Shown: one piece after another, positions 5,932 through 11,148 of the stretch
Position numbering within the stretch: position 1 is the first letter of the stretch
How the letters are laid out: each line of letters begins with the position of its first letter
Assembly (NCBI GenBank): GCA_030699515.1
Contig: JAUYME010000006.1
Location: 1 to 15,239 of the forward strand
Source of the DNA: a bacterium
GTDB taxonomy: Bacteria > Patescibacteriota > Minisyncoccia > UBA6257 > 1-14-0-10-44-23
Length of the DNA stretch: 15,239 nt
Direction: 5' to 3'
Made by a program: the position numbers and the translations under genes
Notes under the pieces: generated by a model
What the model saw: only the letters and a program-made list of their open reading frames with translations
The model's database searches: none
What the model was told of the DNA's origin: nothing

Positions 5932-6144
5932 ATGACACAATCCACGGCTCCCGTGGGGGTCTGTAACCTCTGTAAGGTAGCACCCGCCGACATATATCGC
6001 GTCGACAAGCGCTATTGTGCCTGGTGTCTGCTACCTGAAGACAAGAGGTGGTACCGAGTCGTAAGGGTGAACGGCTCGGCACTGCTACGCAGCGAAGGCC
6101 ATCTCAGTGTCAGGCGCTATGCGCCCGACATATCCGGTGCATAG
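5932..6144 (+). CDS. Small zinc-ribbon-like protein, unrecognised
   Basis: This 70-aa protein carries two CxxC pairs, CNLC (11-14) and CAWC (29-32), separated by 14 residues, the spacing of a small zinc ribbon. A basic, Arg-rich C-terminal half (RWYRVVRV, RRYAP) follows and would suit nucleic-acid binding, though that is inference. ATG 5932 is chosen because AAAGGAG lies about six bases upstream; a longer frame from 5905 would start inside the -10 box. The gene has its own promoter and terminator, is GC-rich with CGC/CTG/GCC codons, and thus differs from the AT-rich leaderless neighbours. It resembles the cassettes at 9573-12024 in style and may share their origin. No family is recognised. 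Confidence 0.75.
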   Translation: MTQSTAPVGVCNLCKVAPADIYRVDKRYCAWCLLPEDKRWYRVVRVNGSALLRSEGHLSVRRYAPDISGA

Positions 6145-6168
6145 CGCCCGGAACACGCACATAGCTCC

Positions 6169-6200
6169 GGCGCGGCTCACACACGTGGGCCGCGCCGTTT
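6169..6200 (+). terminator. Terminator of the zinc-ribbon gene
   Basis: A 12-bp stem 6169-6180/6185-6196 (one G-T pair) around ACAC, followed by GTTTCAATTT. Confidence 0.85.
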
Positions 6201-6218
6201 CAATTTAAAAAAATACGT

Positions 6219-6224
6219 TATATT
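6219..6224 (+). promoter_or_regulatory. -10 box of a predicted leaderless promoter (DinB-like gene)
   Basis: TATATT ends six bases before ATG 6231. There is no Shine-Dalgarno in the gap (TACAAC) and no -35 at 17 bp. Confidence 0.6.
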
Positions 6225-6230
6225 TACAAC

Positions 6231-6644
6231 ATGGACTTCATCGCATATTTAAAAGCCCTAAAACCCAAAGATTGGGAAGTTATGGTTACAGACAAGTGGA
6301 CGGTTAAAGACCTAGTAGCCCACCTCATTGGCTGGGAAAAAGAATGCAGCGAGACCTTTGACAAAGTAATCACAACTGGAAAGCAGCCTTGGTTTATGGA
6401 AACAGACAATTACGATGAATTTAACGCCCGCTCGGTTGAATTTTATAATAGCTACAGCCCCGAAGAGCTAATTATCGAATGGCAAAGCTGGCAGAGCAAG
6501 TTAGAAGGAAAAATTCAAACCTTTGGCGCAGATAAAATCCGCAAAAGCAAAAACTTAAATTACCTCTTTGACGAAGGCGTAAACAACCACAATAGCCACC
6601 ACCTAAAACAAATACAAGCCGCCCTAAAAAACAAAAACACCTAA
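6231..6644 (+). CDS. DinB/MDMPI-like four-helix protein
   Basis: This 137-aa protein has the N-terminal pattern WTVKDLVAHLIGWE (H31) and a C-terminal cluster HNSHHLKQI (H120, H123, H124), giving the histidines that form the metal site in DinB-like and maleylpyruvate-isomerase-N-like four-helix bundles. Such proteins act as thiol-dependent transferases or metal-dependent hydrolases, and the ClbS/DfsB branch protects against DNA-damaging or other toxic compounds; the branch here is not certain. The gene stands alone between a terminator and a long perfect palindrome. The start is supported by the -10 box six bases upstream. Confidence 0.8.
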   Translation: MDFIAYLKALKPKDWEVMVTDKWTVKDLVAHLIGWEKECSETFDKVITTGKQPWFMETDNYDEFNARSVEFYNSYSPEELIIEWQSWQSKLEGKIQTFGADKIRKSKNLNYLFDEGVNNHNSHHLKQIQAALKNKNT

Positions 6645-6650
6645 TCCCCA

Positions 6651-6696
6651 CACACAACACGTCTTAAATTCTTGAGAATTTAAGACGTGTTGTGTG
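6651..6696. repeat. Perfect 22-bp inverted repeat with 2-base centre
   Basis: 6651-6672 is the exact complement of 6675-6696 around TG. It follows the DinB-like stop by six bases. It lacks a T tract, so it is either a rho-independent terminator of unusual form, a transcript-stabilising hairpin or a protein-binding palindrome. Confidence 0.85.
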
Positions 6697-6730
6697 GAAG
6701 CAAGAGGCTACAAAAATCCAAGAAATGAGC

Positions 6731-6736
6731 TAGGCT
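6731..6736 (+). promoter_or_regulatory. -10 box of a predicted leaderless promoter (6743 operon)
   Basis: TAGGCT is six bases before ATG 6743. The ten bases AAATGAGCTA that run into the box also run into the -10 box at 12232. Confidence 0.55.
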
Positions 6737-6742
6737 TAGAGC

Positions 6743-6985
6743 ATGAACGAAATCGAAGAAATAAAAGCCAGAAATAGGCGAGTAGAGCTAGATAAAGCAT
6801 GGGAAACAAGCTGGACGCGAAGGCTTTTTATCGGCGCAATAACATATGCAATTGCCGGAATTTGGCTAGTTTGGATTGGTGATAGCTCGCCGTGGCTCAA
6901 GGCCTTCGTCCCAAGTGGGGGATACATTCTATCAACACTCTCACTTCCAATTCTCAAAAACTGGTGGTCAAAATCAAGAAAATAA
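6743..6985 (+). CDS. Small two-helix membrane protein (conserved in CPR by recall)
   Basis: This 80-aa protein has a charged cytoplasmic-type N-terminus (MNEIEEIKARNRRVELDKAW), then a TSWTRR motif and two hydrophobic segments (about 29-45 and 53-70), ending KNWWSKSRK. From memory, near-identical small membrane proteins are frequent in Parcubacteria, but no function is known. It opens the operon 6743-8179; the next gene begins two bases after its stop. Confidence 0.75.
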   Translation: MNEIEEIKARNRRVELDKAWETSWTRRLFIGAITYAIAGIWLVWIGDSSPWLKAFVPSGGYILSTLSLPILKNWWSKSRK

Positions 6986-6986
6986 A

Positions 6987-7391
6987 ATGAAAATTTACAT
7001 CGCATACAGGTTTTCCGGCGCAGACCCAAAGGAGGTAGAAGAAAATTTAAGCAAAATTTTTGCTGCACTAAAGGGTGCCGACCATCAGTACTTTTGCACT
7101 TTTGAAAAACAAGACTATTACAAACAGCAAAACATCGGCTCAAAGGAAGCCTTCAGACATTCACTGGAAGCCATAGACAACTGCGACACAACCCTGGCAT
7201 TCATAGACAGCGAAGAAAAAAGCGAAGGCATGCTACTGGAGCTTGGCTACGCACTGGCAAAGAACAAAAACATCATTCTTGCAATCAAAGAAGGCATCCA
7301 CACGCTAGATAAACTAGAAGCAAATCGCATAATCTTCAAAGATGTGGATGATTTAACAAATCAATTGCAAAGCCTGCAAAATGCTACGTAA
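6987..7391 (+). CDS. Nucleoside 2-deoxyribosyltransferase-like protein
   Basis: This 134-aa protein starts MKIYIAYRFSGADP and contains CDTTLAFIDSEEKSEGMLLELGYALAKNK. In the deoxyribosyltransferase fold, the Asp before the SEG loop and the Glu of LELGYA are the usual active-site positions, and both are kept. The reaction would be cleavage or transfer of the base from a deoxynucleoside (or nucleotide), suggesting salvage or sanitation. A longer frame from 6876 exists, but ATG 6987, directly after the preceding stop, gives the family start. Its end overlaps the next gene by 11 bases. Confidence 0.8.
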   Translation: MKIYIAYRFSGADPKEVEENLSKIFAALKGADHQYFCTFEKQDYYKQQNIGSKEAFRHSLEAIDNCDTTLAFIDSEEKSEGMLLELGYALAKNKNIILAIKEGIHTLDKLEANRIIFKDVDDLTNQLQSLQNAT

Positions 7392-7725
7392 TTTAGACTG
7401 GGAAAATATGGGCAAAAATAAAGTTGCCTACGGAATAATCATAATCGGGGTAACGGTTTCTTCTCTTGCGTTCCTTGGCTTCGCAGAGAGCAGCCCAATT
7501 ATTAATTTTTTCATACTCGCAATTGCAAACACGCAAAAGCTGAAACCAAAGGCAAGCAGCTACAAAAAATTCCTCTTATATTTAGTAAATTTTTCGGTCG
7601 TAGCCTCACTTCTCCTCGCCTACTTCTTAGAAAATAATAAAGGCGAAATCCTCGCAATGATCATGCTTGTGTCCCTAGCAAGCCTCATCGCGCTCTTACT
7701 AGAAATAAGAAATAAAAATGACTAA
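7381..7725 (+). CDS. Integral membrane protein, unrecognised
   Basis: This 114-aa protein has three hydrophobic segments, near residues 15-33 (AYGIIIIGVTVSSLAFLGF), 62-82 and 88-108, with a Lys-rich loop TQKLKPKASSYKK. No family is recognised. The start at 7381 overlaps the preceding gene by 11 bases; ATG 7408 (MGKNKVAYG) is a credible alternative and would remove the overlap. It overlaps the NUDIX gene by eight bases, so the four genes form one coupled operon. Confidence 0.65.
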   Translation: MLRNLDWENMGKNKVAYGIIIIGVTVSSLAFLGFAESSPIINFFILAIANTQKLKPKASSYKKFLLYLVNFSVVASLLLAYFLENNKGEILAMIMLVSLASLIALLLEIRNKND

Positions 7726-8179
7726 ACGCCACGTTGTAATTCTAATCCCGTATCGCAAAACAAAAAATCTCCATGGTACAATTCGCGCGAATGGTACCAT
7801 GGCAGAATACGAATATTTCATGCAATTTGGCGATCCCGGAAATAAGGTTGGAAAGAAGCATTTTCGCTGTTTCGGTGGGGGACTGGAAGAAGGAGAAACA
7901 GCAGAGCAAGCAATGGTTCGAGAAATTGAGGAAGAGCTAGAATTTCAATCGAAAAACGCAAAATTCCTCGGTACATTTGAATCCTACAGAGCCATTGCAG
8001 AAACATTTTACGAAGAAGTTGGGCCAAGCTTCGAAAAGGAGGTAGTTATTCACGAAGGAGACTTTGGCAAGTTTTTCACAAATGAAGAAGCTCAGGCCCT
8101 AGAGAACCTAGGCGGAGGCAAAGGAGGCGAAAAAGAAGCAATCCAAGCCCTAGAAAATAAGCCTAGAGAAAATCTATAG
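7718..8179 (+). CDS. NUDIX domain protein
   Basis: This 153-aa protein has a NUDIX box GGGLEEGETAEQAMVREIEEELEF from G53 to F76, matching GX5EX7REUXEE except that the last conserved Gly is Glu (E75). The metal-binding Glu residues are present, so hydrolase activity is plausible. The N-terminal strand RHVVILIPYRK is family-like. The C-terminus is Glu/Lys/Gly-rich (ENLGGGKGGEKEA). It ends the operon and overlaps the convergent hydrolase gene by six bases, so no room remains for a terminator. Confidence 0.85.
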   Translation: MTKRHVVILIPYRKTKNLHGTIRANGTMAEYEYFMQFGDPGNKVGKKHFRCFGGGLEEGETAEQAMVREIEEELEFQSKNAKFLGTFESYRAIAETFYEEVGPSFEKEVVIHEGDFGKFFTNEEAQALENLGGGKGGEKEAIQALENKPRENL

Positions 8180-8950
8180 GCACTTCTGTATCCAAGCTGA
8201 AAAAATTTCGTAAATTTCTTTTAAATGCCCTTCATCACGAAAAGTGTGCGGGGCATTTTTTATCACATGCAGCTCTTTTTTATCTACAGGGATTGCATCA
8301 AAAAGAATTTGCTGATGAGCAAGAGGAGTGCCTTCATCCTTACCCCCGACAATCAATAATACCGGCATTTTTAGCTTACCCGCTTCGGGAAGAAGGTCGT
8401 ATTTAAGTCTATCTTCCATATGAGACCACTTAAGATGCTTAATAACACCTTGCTTAGATTCACTCTTAGAAACGTGCCAACCGCTTTCTTCCCACTCCTT
8501 AGCTATTTTTTTGTGCCGATCAGTCTCAGTGCTTAGTCTGCCAGAAACAACAGATGAAATAGGGGTAAGCATTAAAACCTTTTCAGGATACTTTTCTGCA
8601 TACAAGGCTGTGCAGATACCACCCAAGCTATGCCCGGCAAGAGCGAAGGGCTCCTGATACCATTTCTGTTTACTAGCCCAAGCAATTACATCCACCAAAT
8701 CTGCATAATAATTAGTTACTGTCGCATCGGCATAATCACCATCACTTTCGCCAATGCTATTGGTCGCATCAAAACGAAGCACGGTAAATCCGCTATCTTT
8801 AAATGAACGGGCAAATGTTTCCACATGAGCTTGCTCCTTAAAGCCTCCCAGCCCATGCATTACAAAAGCCAAGCCTTTTTGCTTTTCGGCTTCATCAAGC
8901 AAAACAACAATCTTTTTCCCACTTCTGTTTTGAATGTTAATCTTTTTCAT
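8174..8950 (-). CDS. Alpha/beta hydrolase (serine esterase/peptidase-like)
   Basis: This 258-aa protein has the nucleophile elbow GHSLGG (S108), an acid in GGKDEGTP (D205) and a histidine in APHTF (H235), a complete catalytic triad. The oxyanion region HGLGGFKE (32-39) and the segment RFDATNSIGESDGDY are typical of cytosolic S33-like or feruloyl-esterase-like members. No signal peptide is seen, so it acts in the cytoplasm on an ester or amide substrate that cannot be named. The frame extends to 8974, but ATG 8950 is preferred because TATGAT (8957-8962 on the complement) lies exactly six bases upstream, which makes it leaderless. Confidence 0.88.
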   Translation of the reverse strand: MKKINIQNRSGKKIVVLLDEAEKQKGLAFVMHGLGGFKEQAHVETFARSFKDSGFTVLRFDATNSIGESDGDYADATVTNYYADLVDVIAWASKQKWYQEPFALAGHSLGGICTALYAEKYPEKVLMLTPISSVVSGRLSTETDRHKKIAKEWEESGWHVSKSESKQGVIKHLKWSHMEDRLKYDLLPEAGKLKMPVLLIVGGKDEGTPLAHQQILFDAIPVDKKELHVIKNAPHTFRDEGHLKEIYEIFSAWIQKCL

Positions 8951-8956
8951 ATCTAA

Positions 8957-8962
8957 ATCATA
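8957..8962 (-). promoter_or_regulatory. -10 box of a predicted leaderless promoter (hydrolase gene)
   Basis: On the minus strand, TATGAT, six bases, ATG. This argues against the longer upstream start at 8974, which would lie within the promoter. Confidence 0.6.
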
Positions 8963-9010
8963 ACCTCCCCACAAGCTTACTTCAAATTCTTCAGTATAAA
9001 CAGGACAAGC

Positions 9011-9059
9011 AAATAAACGGCTCTTATGCTGAGCCTGTCGAAGTATGAGCCGTTTATTT
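9011..9059. repeat. Hairpin with CTGAGCCTGTCGAAG loop, AAACGGCTC family
   Basis: The arms AAATAAACGGCTC (9011-9023) and GAGCCGTTTATTT (9047-9059) are perfect complements. The loop carries CTGAGCCTGTCGAAG (9029-9043). It lies upstream of the hydrolase promoter and downstream of ncRNA-3, both on the minus strand. It could be a second terminator insulating the hydrolase gene. Confidence 0.85.
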
Positions 9060-9094
9060 TTAGTGCAAATTTCGAAAAAATACCCTAAAAAGTT

Positions 9095-9497
9095 TTAAAA
9101 TTAAAACGGCCCCAGATGCGCAAGCGCACCGGGGCCGTGAGGTCGAAGACCTCCGCGAAACAGCTAGGAAGCGTTGGTTGTAGGGAGGCTTATAGCGAAC
9201 CACTCTCCCATCACCCTGTTGTAGAATTTGGGTGGTTCCTGTGTCAACCTTGCCACAGACTAAAGTTGCATAGCCCCCTGTCCGATAGGGCATCTTCAGT
9301 CTGCTTCTTGCAACGGAGCGACCGTCTGAACCTTTATTATCCAAAAAAGATAACAAAAGGCCCATTCCTTCACGCACTCAAGCCGGATTAGAGCCGAGCG
9401 CGCTTTCGCTGCTGAGGAACGTTTGCCCGATCAACTGCCTTGCGAGGCGGCTGATCAGAAGGGACTCCTCGGCCCCATCCTTTTTTATTATACCTAT
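9095..9497 (-). ncRNA. Predicted structured ncRNA-3, about 400 nt, no recognised family
   Basis: This minus-strand unit runs from a near-perfect promoter to a strong terminator. Paired elements visible on the minus strand include GATCA/TGATC enclosing GCCT/AGGC (about 9430-9458), GCGCTC/GAGTGC (about 9380-9410), TTCAG/CTGAA (about 9297-9333), GCCCT/AGGGG near 9280, CTGTG/CACAG near 9250, GGGAG/CTCCC near 9198, and a GAGGTC/GACCTC hairpin at 9140-9154. A frame of 105 codons on this strand has no ribosome site and reads as low-complexity Arg/Ser/Leu, so it is not called. An AATCCGGCTT string near 9385 matches a conserved RNase P segment, but the surroundings do not. The tmRNA ends are missing. 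Confidence 0.65.
9106..9138 (-). terminator. Terminator of ncRNA-3
   Basis: The stem ACGGCCCC/GGGGCCGT (9106-9113/9131-9138), with an inner GCGC pairing, is followed on the minus strand by TTTTAATTTTAAAACTTTTT. Confidence 0.85.
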
Positions 9498-9502
9498 AAG
9501 GT

Positions 9503-9531
9503 AGTATATTACATTAAAAGCTTTTTGTCAA
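9503..9531 (-). promoter_or_regulatory. Strong promoter of ncRNA-3
   Basis: On the minus strand, TTGACA (9526-9531), a 17-bp spacer and TATACT (9503-9508). This is close to the sigma70 consensus. Confidence 0.85.
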
Positions 9532-9572
9532 GCCCTTGTCAGGGTTCAATAGCTTGGAACCGCAACAAAAGC

Positions 9573-9601
9573 TTGTACTTTATTAAAAAATGTGGCATTT
9601 T
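9573..9601 (+). promoter_or_regulatory. Putative promoter of cassette 1, with half-palindrome
   Basis: TTGTAC (9573-9578), a 17-bp spacer and TGG-CATTTT (-10 at 9596-9601). The block AAAAAATGTGGCATTTTATT and the spacing are shared with the promoter of cassette 2 at 10701-10729, which supports function even though CATTTT is a poor -10. Confidence 0.5.
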
Positions 9602-9626
9602 ATTTGCACACGAAAGGAGGTGAGCC

Positions 9627-10004
9627 ATCAATCTACAGCAAGTCCAAGACCTTCGCATCGCTAGCGTGGTGCTAGTGGGCGCATGCAACGGGGATTCGCT
9701 CCTGCAGCTATACATCGGCACCCTCAAGATCCGAGAGAGGGGCGACACGTTCAGGTGTAGTATCTTCATGGAAGGAGGAAAGGAACACGATGTCCCTGTC
9801 GTGCTGCCAGACGGCACAGGTCTCTACCTTGAGTGCGATGAGTGGAGCTGGGGCCAGGGAATCCGGATTACCCTGCACGAAGACAAGGGCAGCTTCACCA
9901 CCGGTACGAAGCCCAGGGACTCAGGCGCCTCTGGCCCCATCATCCATGGGGCCAAGGAAGCCAGTGCCATGGTGAGACGCTTCATGGAGCTGACCACCGG
10001 CTGA
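9627..10004 (+). CDS. Cassette 1 plus-strand protein, unrecognised, apparent ATC start
   Basis: This encodes 125 aa if initiated at ATC 9627. AAAGGAGGTGA (9614-9623), a full complement of the 16S tail, ends three bases before that ATC, and an in-frame TGA at 9621 blocks any upstream start. The next usual starts, GTG 9666 and 9669, are about 45 bases from the Shine-Dalgarno. The sister gene at 10758 has ATG in the matching place. The protein begins (M)NLQQVQDLRIASVVLVGAC and contains LYIGTLKIRERGDTFRCSIF and LYLECDEWSWGQGIRITLHE, a beta-rich pattern with no known motif. It is GC-rich and has its own terminator. If ATC is not used, it may be silenced. Confidence 0.65.
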   Translation: MNLQQVQDLRIASVVLVGACNGDSLLQLYIGTLKIRERGDTFRCSIFMEGGKEHDVPVVLPDGTGLYLECDEWSWGQGIRITLHEDKGSFTTGTKPRDSGASGPIIHGAKEASAMVRRFMELTTG

Positions 10005-10023
10005 CCCGCTCACCAACGCACCC

Positions 10024-10080
10024 GACCCCGACAGAACACGATCCTAGTGGATCCGCATCTGCCGGGGTCTTGTTCTTTTC
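10024..10080 (+). terminator. Terminator of cassette 1 plus-strand gene
   Basis: GACCCCGACAG (10024-10034) pairs with CTGCCGGGGTC (10059-10069; one mismatch), with an inner GATCC/GGATC hairpin, followed by TTGTTCTTTTC. Confidence 0.85.
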
Positions 10081-10104
10081 TAGGATCCAAAAATGAGCTG
10101 GTTG

Positions 10105-10150
10105 TTTTAAAAATGCAGAAGGCCGCCGCTCCAACAGGGGAGCGGCGGCC
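10105..10150 (-). terminator. Terminator of cassette 1 minus-strand gene
   Basis: The perfect 12-bp stem GGCCGCCGCTCC/GGAGCGGCGGCC (10121-10132/10139-10150) is followed on the minus strand by TTCTGCATTTTTAA. Confidence 0.85.
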
Positions 10151-10176
10151 GACTTAGTTGCGCGATGGCGCAGATC

Positions 10177-10584
10177 CTAGCGCCGACGGAAGTTGCAAAA
10201 GCGAATTCCGCGCTTCTCGGAGTAGACGAAATCAATCACCGTCTCTCCTTCTGTCTCCCAGCCCAGAGTGACTCGCGCAGGCGGCACCACTTCACCCTTG
10301 AACCATCGCGTGAAGGAGAGAGTGCCGCTTGTGGGTAGGCCAGTGTCCTCCGTATAGTAGGAGAACACCACAGGCTTCACCTCCAAGCTGTGTCCAAGGT
10401 CAGTCAGGACACGCAGGTCAGCCGCCAAGGAGGAATCATCCCAGCCACCCGGAAACAGGTGGTAGTCGATCTGGCTCGCGAAGGAGCCAAGCCTCAGCTC
10501 CCGAACTAGCGCGCTGGTCAGCGCCAGAAGGAACGCCAAGCCCCTGCCCACTTTCTTCACACGAACTCCGCTTTTCTTAGACAT
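10177..10584 (-). CDS. Cassette 1 minus-strand protein, unrecognised
   Basis: This 135-aa basic protein starts MSKKSGVRVKKVGRGLAFLL and has one hydrophobic stretch (about 14-24), then a soluble part with FPGGWDDSSLAADLRVLTDL, FSYYTEDTGLPTSGTLSFTR and a C-terminus rich in Arg. No family is recognised. The frame opens at 10617, but ATG 10584 is chosen because TAGGAGGAG lies immediately upstream at good spacing. It is GC-rich (CTC, CGC and GTG codons), has a TTGACT-17-TTTACT promoter and ends at the duplicated terminator module. It converges on the ATC-start gene, with which it forms cassette 1. Confidence 0.65.
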   Translation of the reverse strand: MSKKSGVRVKKVGRGLAFLLALTSALVRELRLGSFASQIDYHLFPGGWDDSSLAADLRVLTDLGHSLEVKPVVFSYYTEDTGLPTSGTLSFTRWFKGEVVPPARVTLGWETEGETVIDFVYSEKRGIRFCNFRRR

Positions 10585-10654
10585 TTTTCTCCTCCTAGGA
10601 GAACGGTTGCAGACCATCCTGCCACCGACCCAGCACTAACTAGGCTTTGCCTAC

Positions 10655-10683
10655 AGTAAACAATGAGCACAAAGGTTAGTCAA
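10655..10683 (-). promoter_or_regulatory. Promoter of the cassette 1 minus-strand gene
   Basis: On the minus strand, TTGACT (10678-10683), a 17-bp spacer and TTTACT (10655-10660). It is divergent from the cassette 2 promoter, with only 17 bases between the two -35 boxes. Confidence 0.7.
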
Positions 10684-10700
10684 GCAAAATAAGCGAGCTC

Positions 10701-10738
10701 TTGCATTTTACAAAAAAATGTGGCATTTTATTGCCACA
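10701..10738 (+). promoter_or_regulatory. Cassette 2 promoter with operator-like palindrome
   Basis: TTGCAT (10701-10706), a 17-bp spacer and TGG-CATTTT (10724-10729). The perfect inverted repeat TGTGGCA-N6-TGCCACA (10719-10738) overlaps the -10, as a repressor site would. Cassette 1 has the left half intact and a decayed right half. Confidence 0.55.
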
Positions 10739-10757
10739 CCTGAGAGGAGGTGATTCC

Positions 10758-10976
10758 ATGCAAAGCTACACCGTCGTCGTCACCCTTCTGCGCCCCTCGC
10801 AACCAATGATGTCCGAGGAGTACGCAGTTCGCACCCGCAACATCCAGGTCAACGAGATGAAGCCGGTGGACTTCAACCAAGCGCTGGACGAGGCAGTCAA
10901 CAAGGCCCTGCGGCACATACTGCAGCAGGTCGGAACCTCATATCAGCCGATGTCCGTCACCATCTGCAAGCTGTAG
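10758..10976 (+). CDS. Cassette 2 plus-strand small protein, unrecognised
   Basis: This 72-aa protein starts MQSYTVVVTLLRPSQPMMSE and ends MSVTICKL. A central amphipathic helix is likely in FNQALDEAVNKALRHILQQV. ATG 10758 follows AGAGGAGGTGATTCC, a strong Shine-Dalgarno with ideal spacing. A beta-alpha-beta layout is possible; no family is recognised. It is GC-rich and preceded by the same promoter block as the gene at 9627, but the two proteins do not share visible sequence, so the regulatory flanks are conserved while the coding parts differ. Confidence 0.7.
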   Translation: MQSYTVVVTLLRPSQPMMSEEYAVRTRNIQVNEMKPVDFNQALDEAVNKALRHILQQVGTSYQPMSVTICKL

Positions 10977-10996
10977 CACTCCACATCCCCACGCCC

Positions 10997-11053
10997 GACC
11001 CCGGCAGAACACGATCCTAGTGGATCCGCATCTGCCGGGGTCTTGTTCTTTTC
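10997..11053 (+). terminator. Terminator of cassette 2 plus-strand gene
   Basis: An 11-bp perfect outer stem (10997-11007/11032-11042), inner GATCC/GGATC, then TTGTTCTTTTC. Confidence 0.88.
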
Positions 11054-11077
11054 TAAGAGCAAAAAATGAGCTGGTTG

Positions 11078-11123
11078 TTTTAAAAATGCAGAAGGCCGCC
11101 GCTCCAACAGGGGAGCGGCGGCC
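11078..11123 (-). terminator. Terminator of cassette 2 minus-strand gene
   Basis: The same 12-bp GGCCGCCGCTCC stem (11094-11105/11112-11123), followed on the minus strand by TTCTGCATTTTTAA. Confidence 0.85.
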
Positions 11124-11148
11124 GACGTAGTTCGCGCGGTGCGCCTCG

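Larger units (their letters stand above)
10021..10153. repeat. Double-terminator module, copy 1
   Basis: This 133-bp segment matches 10994-11126 with four mismatches and no gap. It carries a plus-strand terminator, a 23-base AT-rich bridge and a minus-strand terminator. It sits between the convergent ends of the genes at 10004 and 10177. Confidence 0.95.
10994..11126. repeat. Double-terminator module, copy 2
   Basis: This is the second copy of the 133-bp module at 10021-10153. In this copy the plus-strand terminator stem is perfect (GACCCCGGCAG/CTGCCGGGGTC). The differences lie at one stem base and three positions after the T-rich tail. Confidence 0.95.

Noticed and set aside
9060..9377. 105-codon minus-strand frame within ncRNA-3
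   Set aside because: It has no Shine-Dalgarno or leaderless -10 at its start, its composition is typical of shifted GC-rich sequence, and it runs through the terminator stem.
9380..9400. RNase P conserved region V (AATCCGGCTT) in ncRNA-3
   Set aside because: It sits about 110 bases from the 5' end of the unit instead of near the 3' end and forms part of a local hairpin loop.
10021..11126. attC-like integron recombination sites in the repeated module
   Set aside because: Each copy is two back-to-back terminators between convergent genes. No RYYYAAC/GTTRRRY pairs frame a single imperfect palindrome, gene orientation alternates, and no integrase is present.
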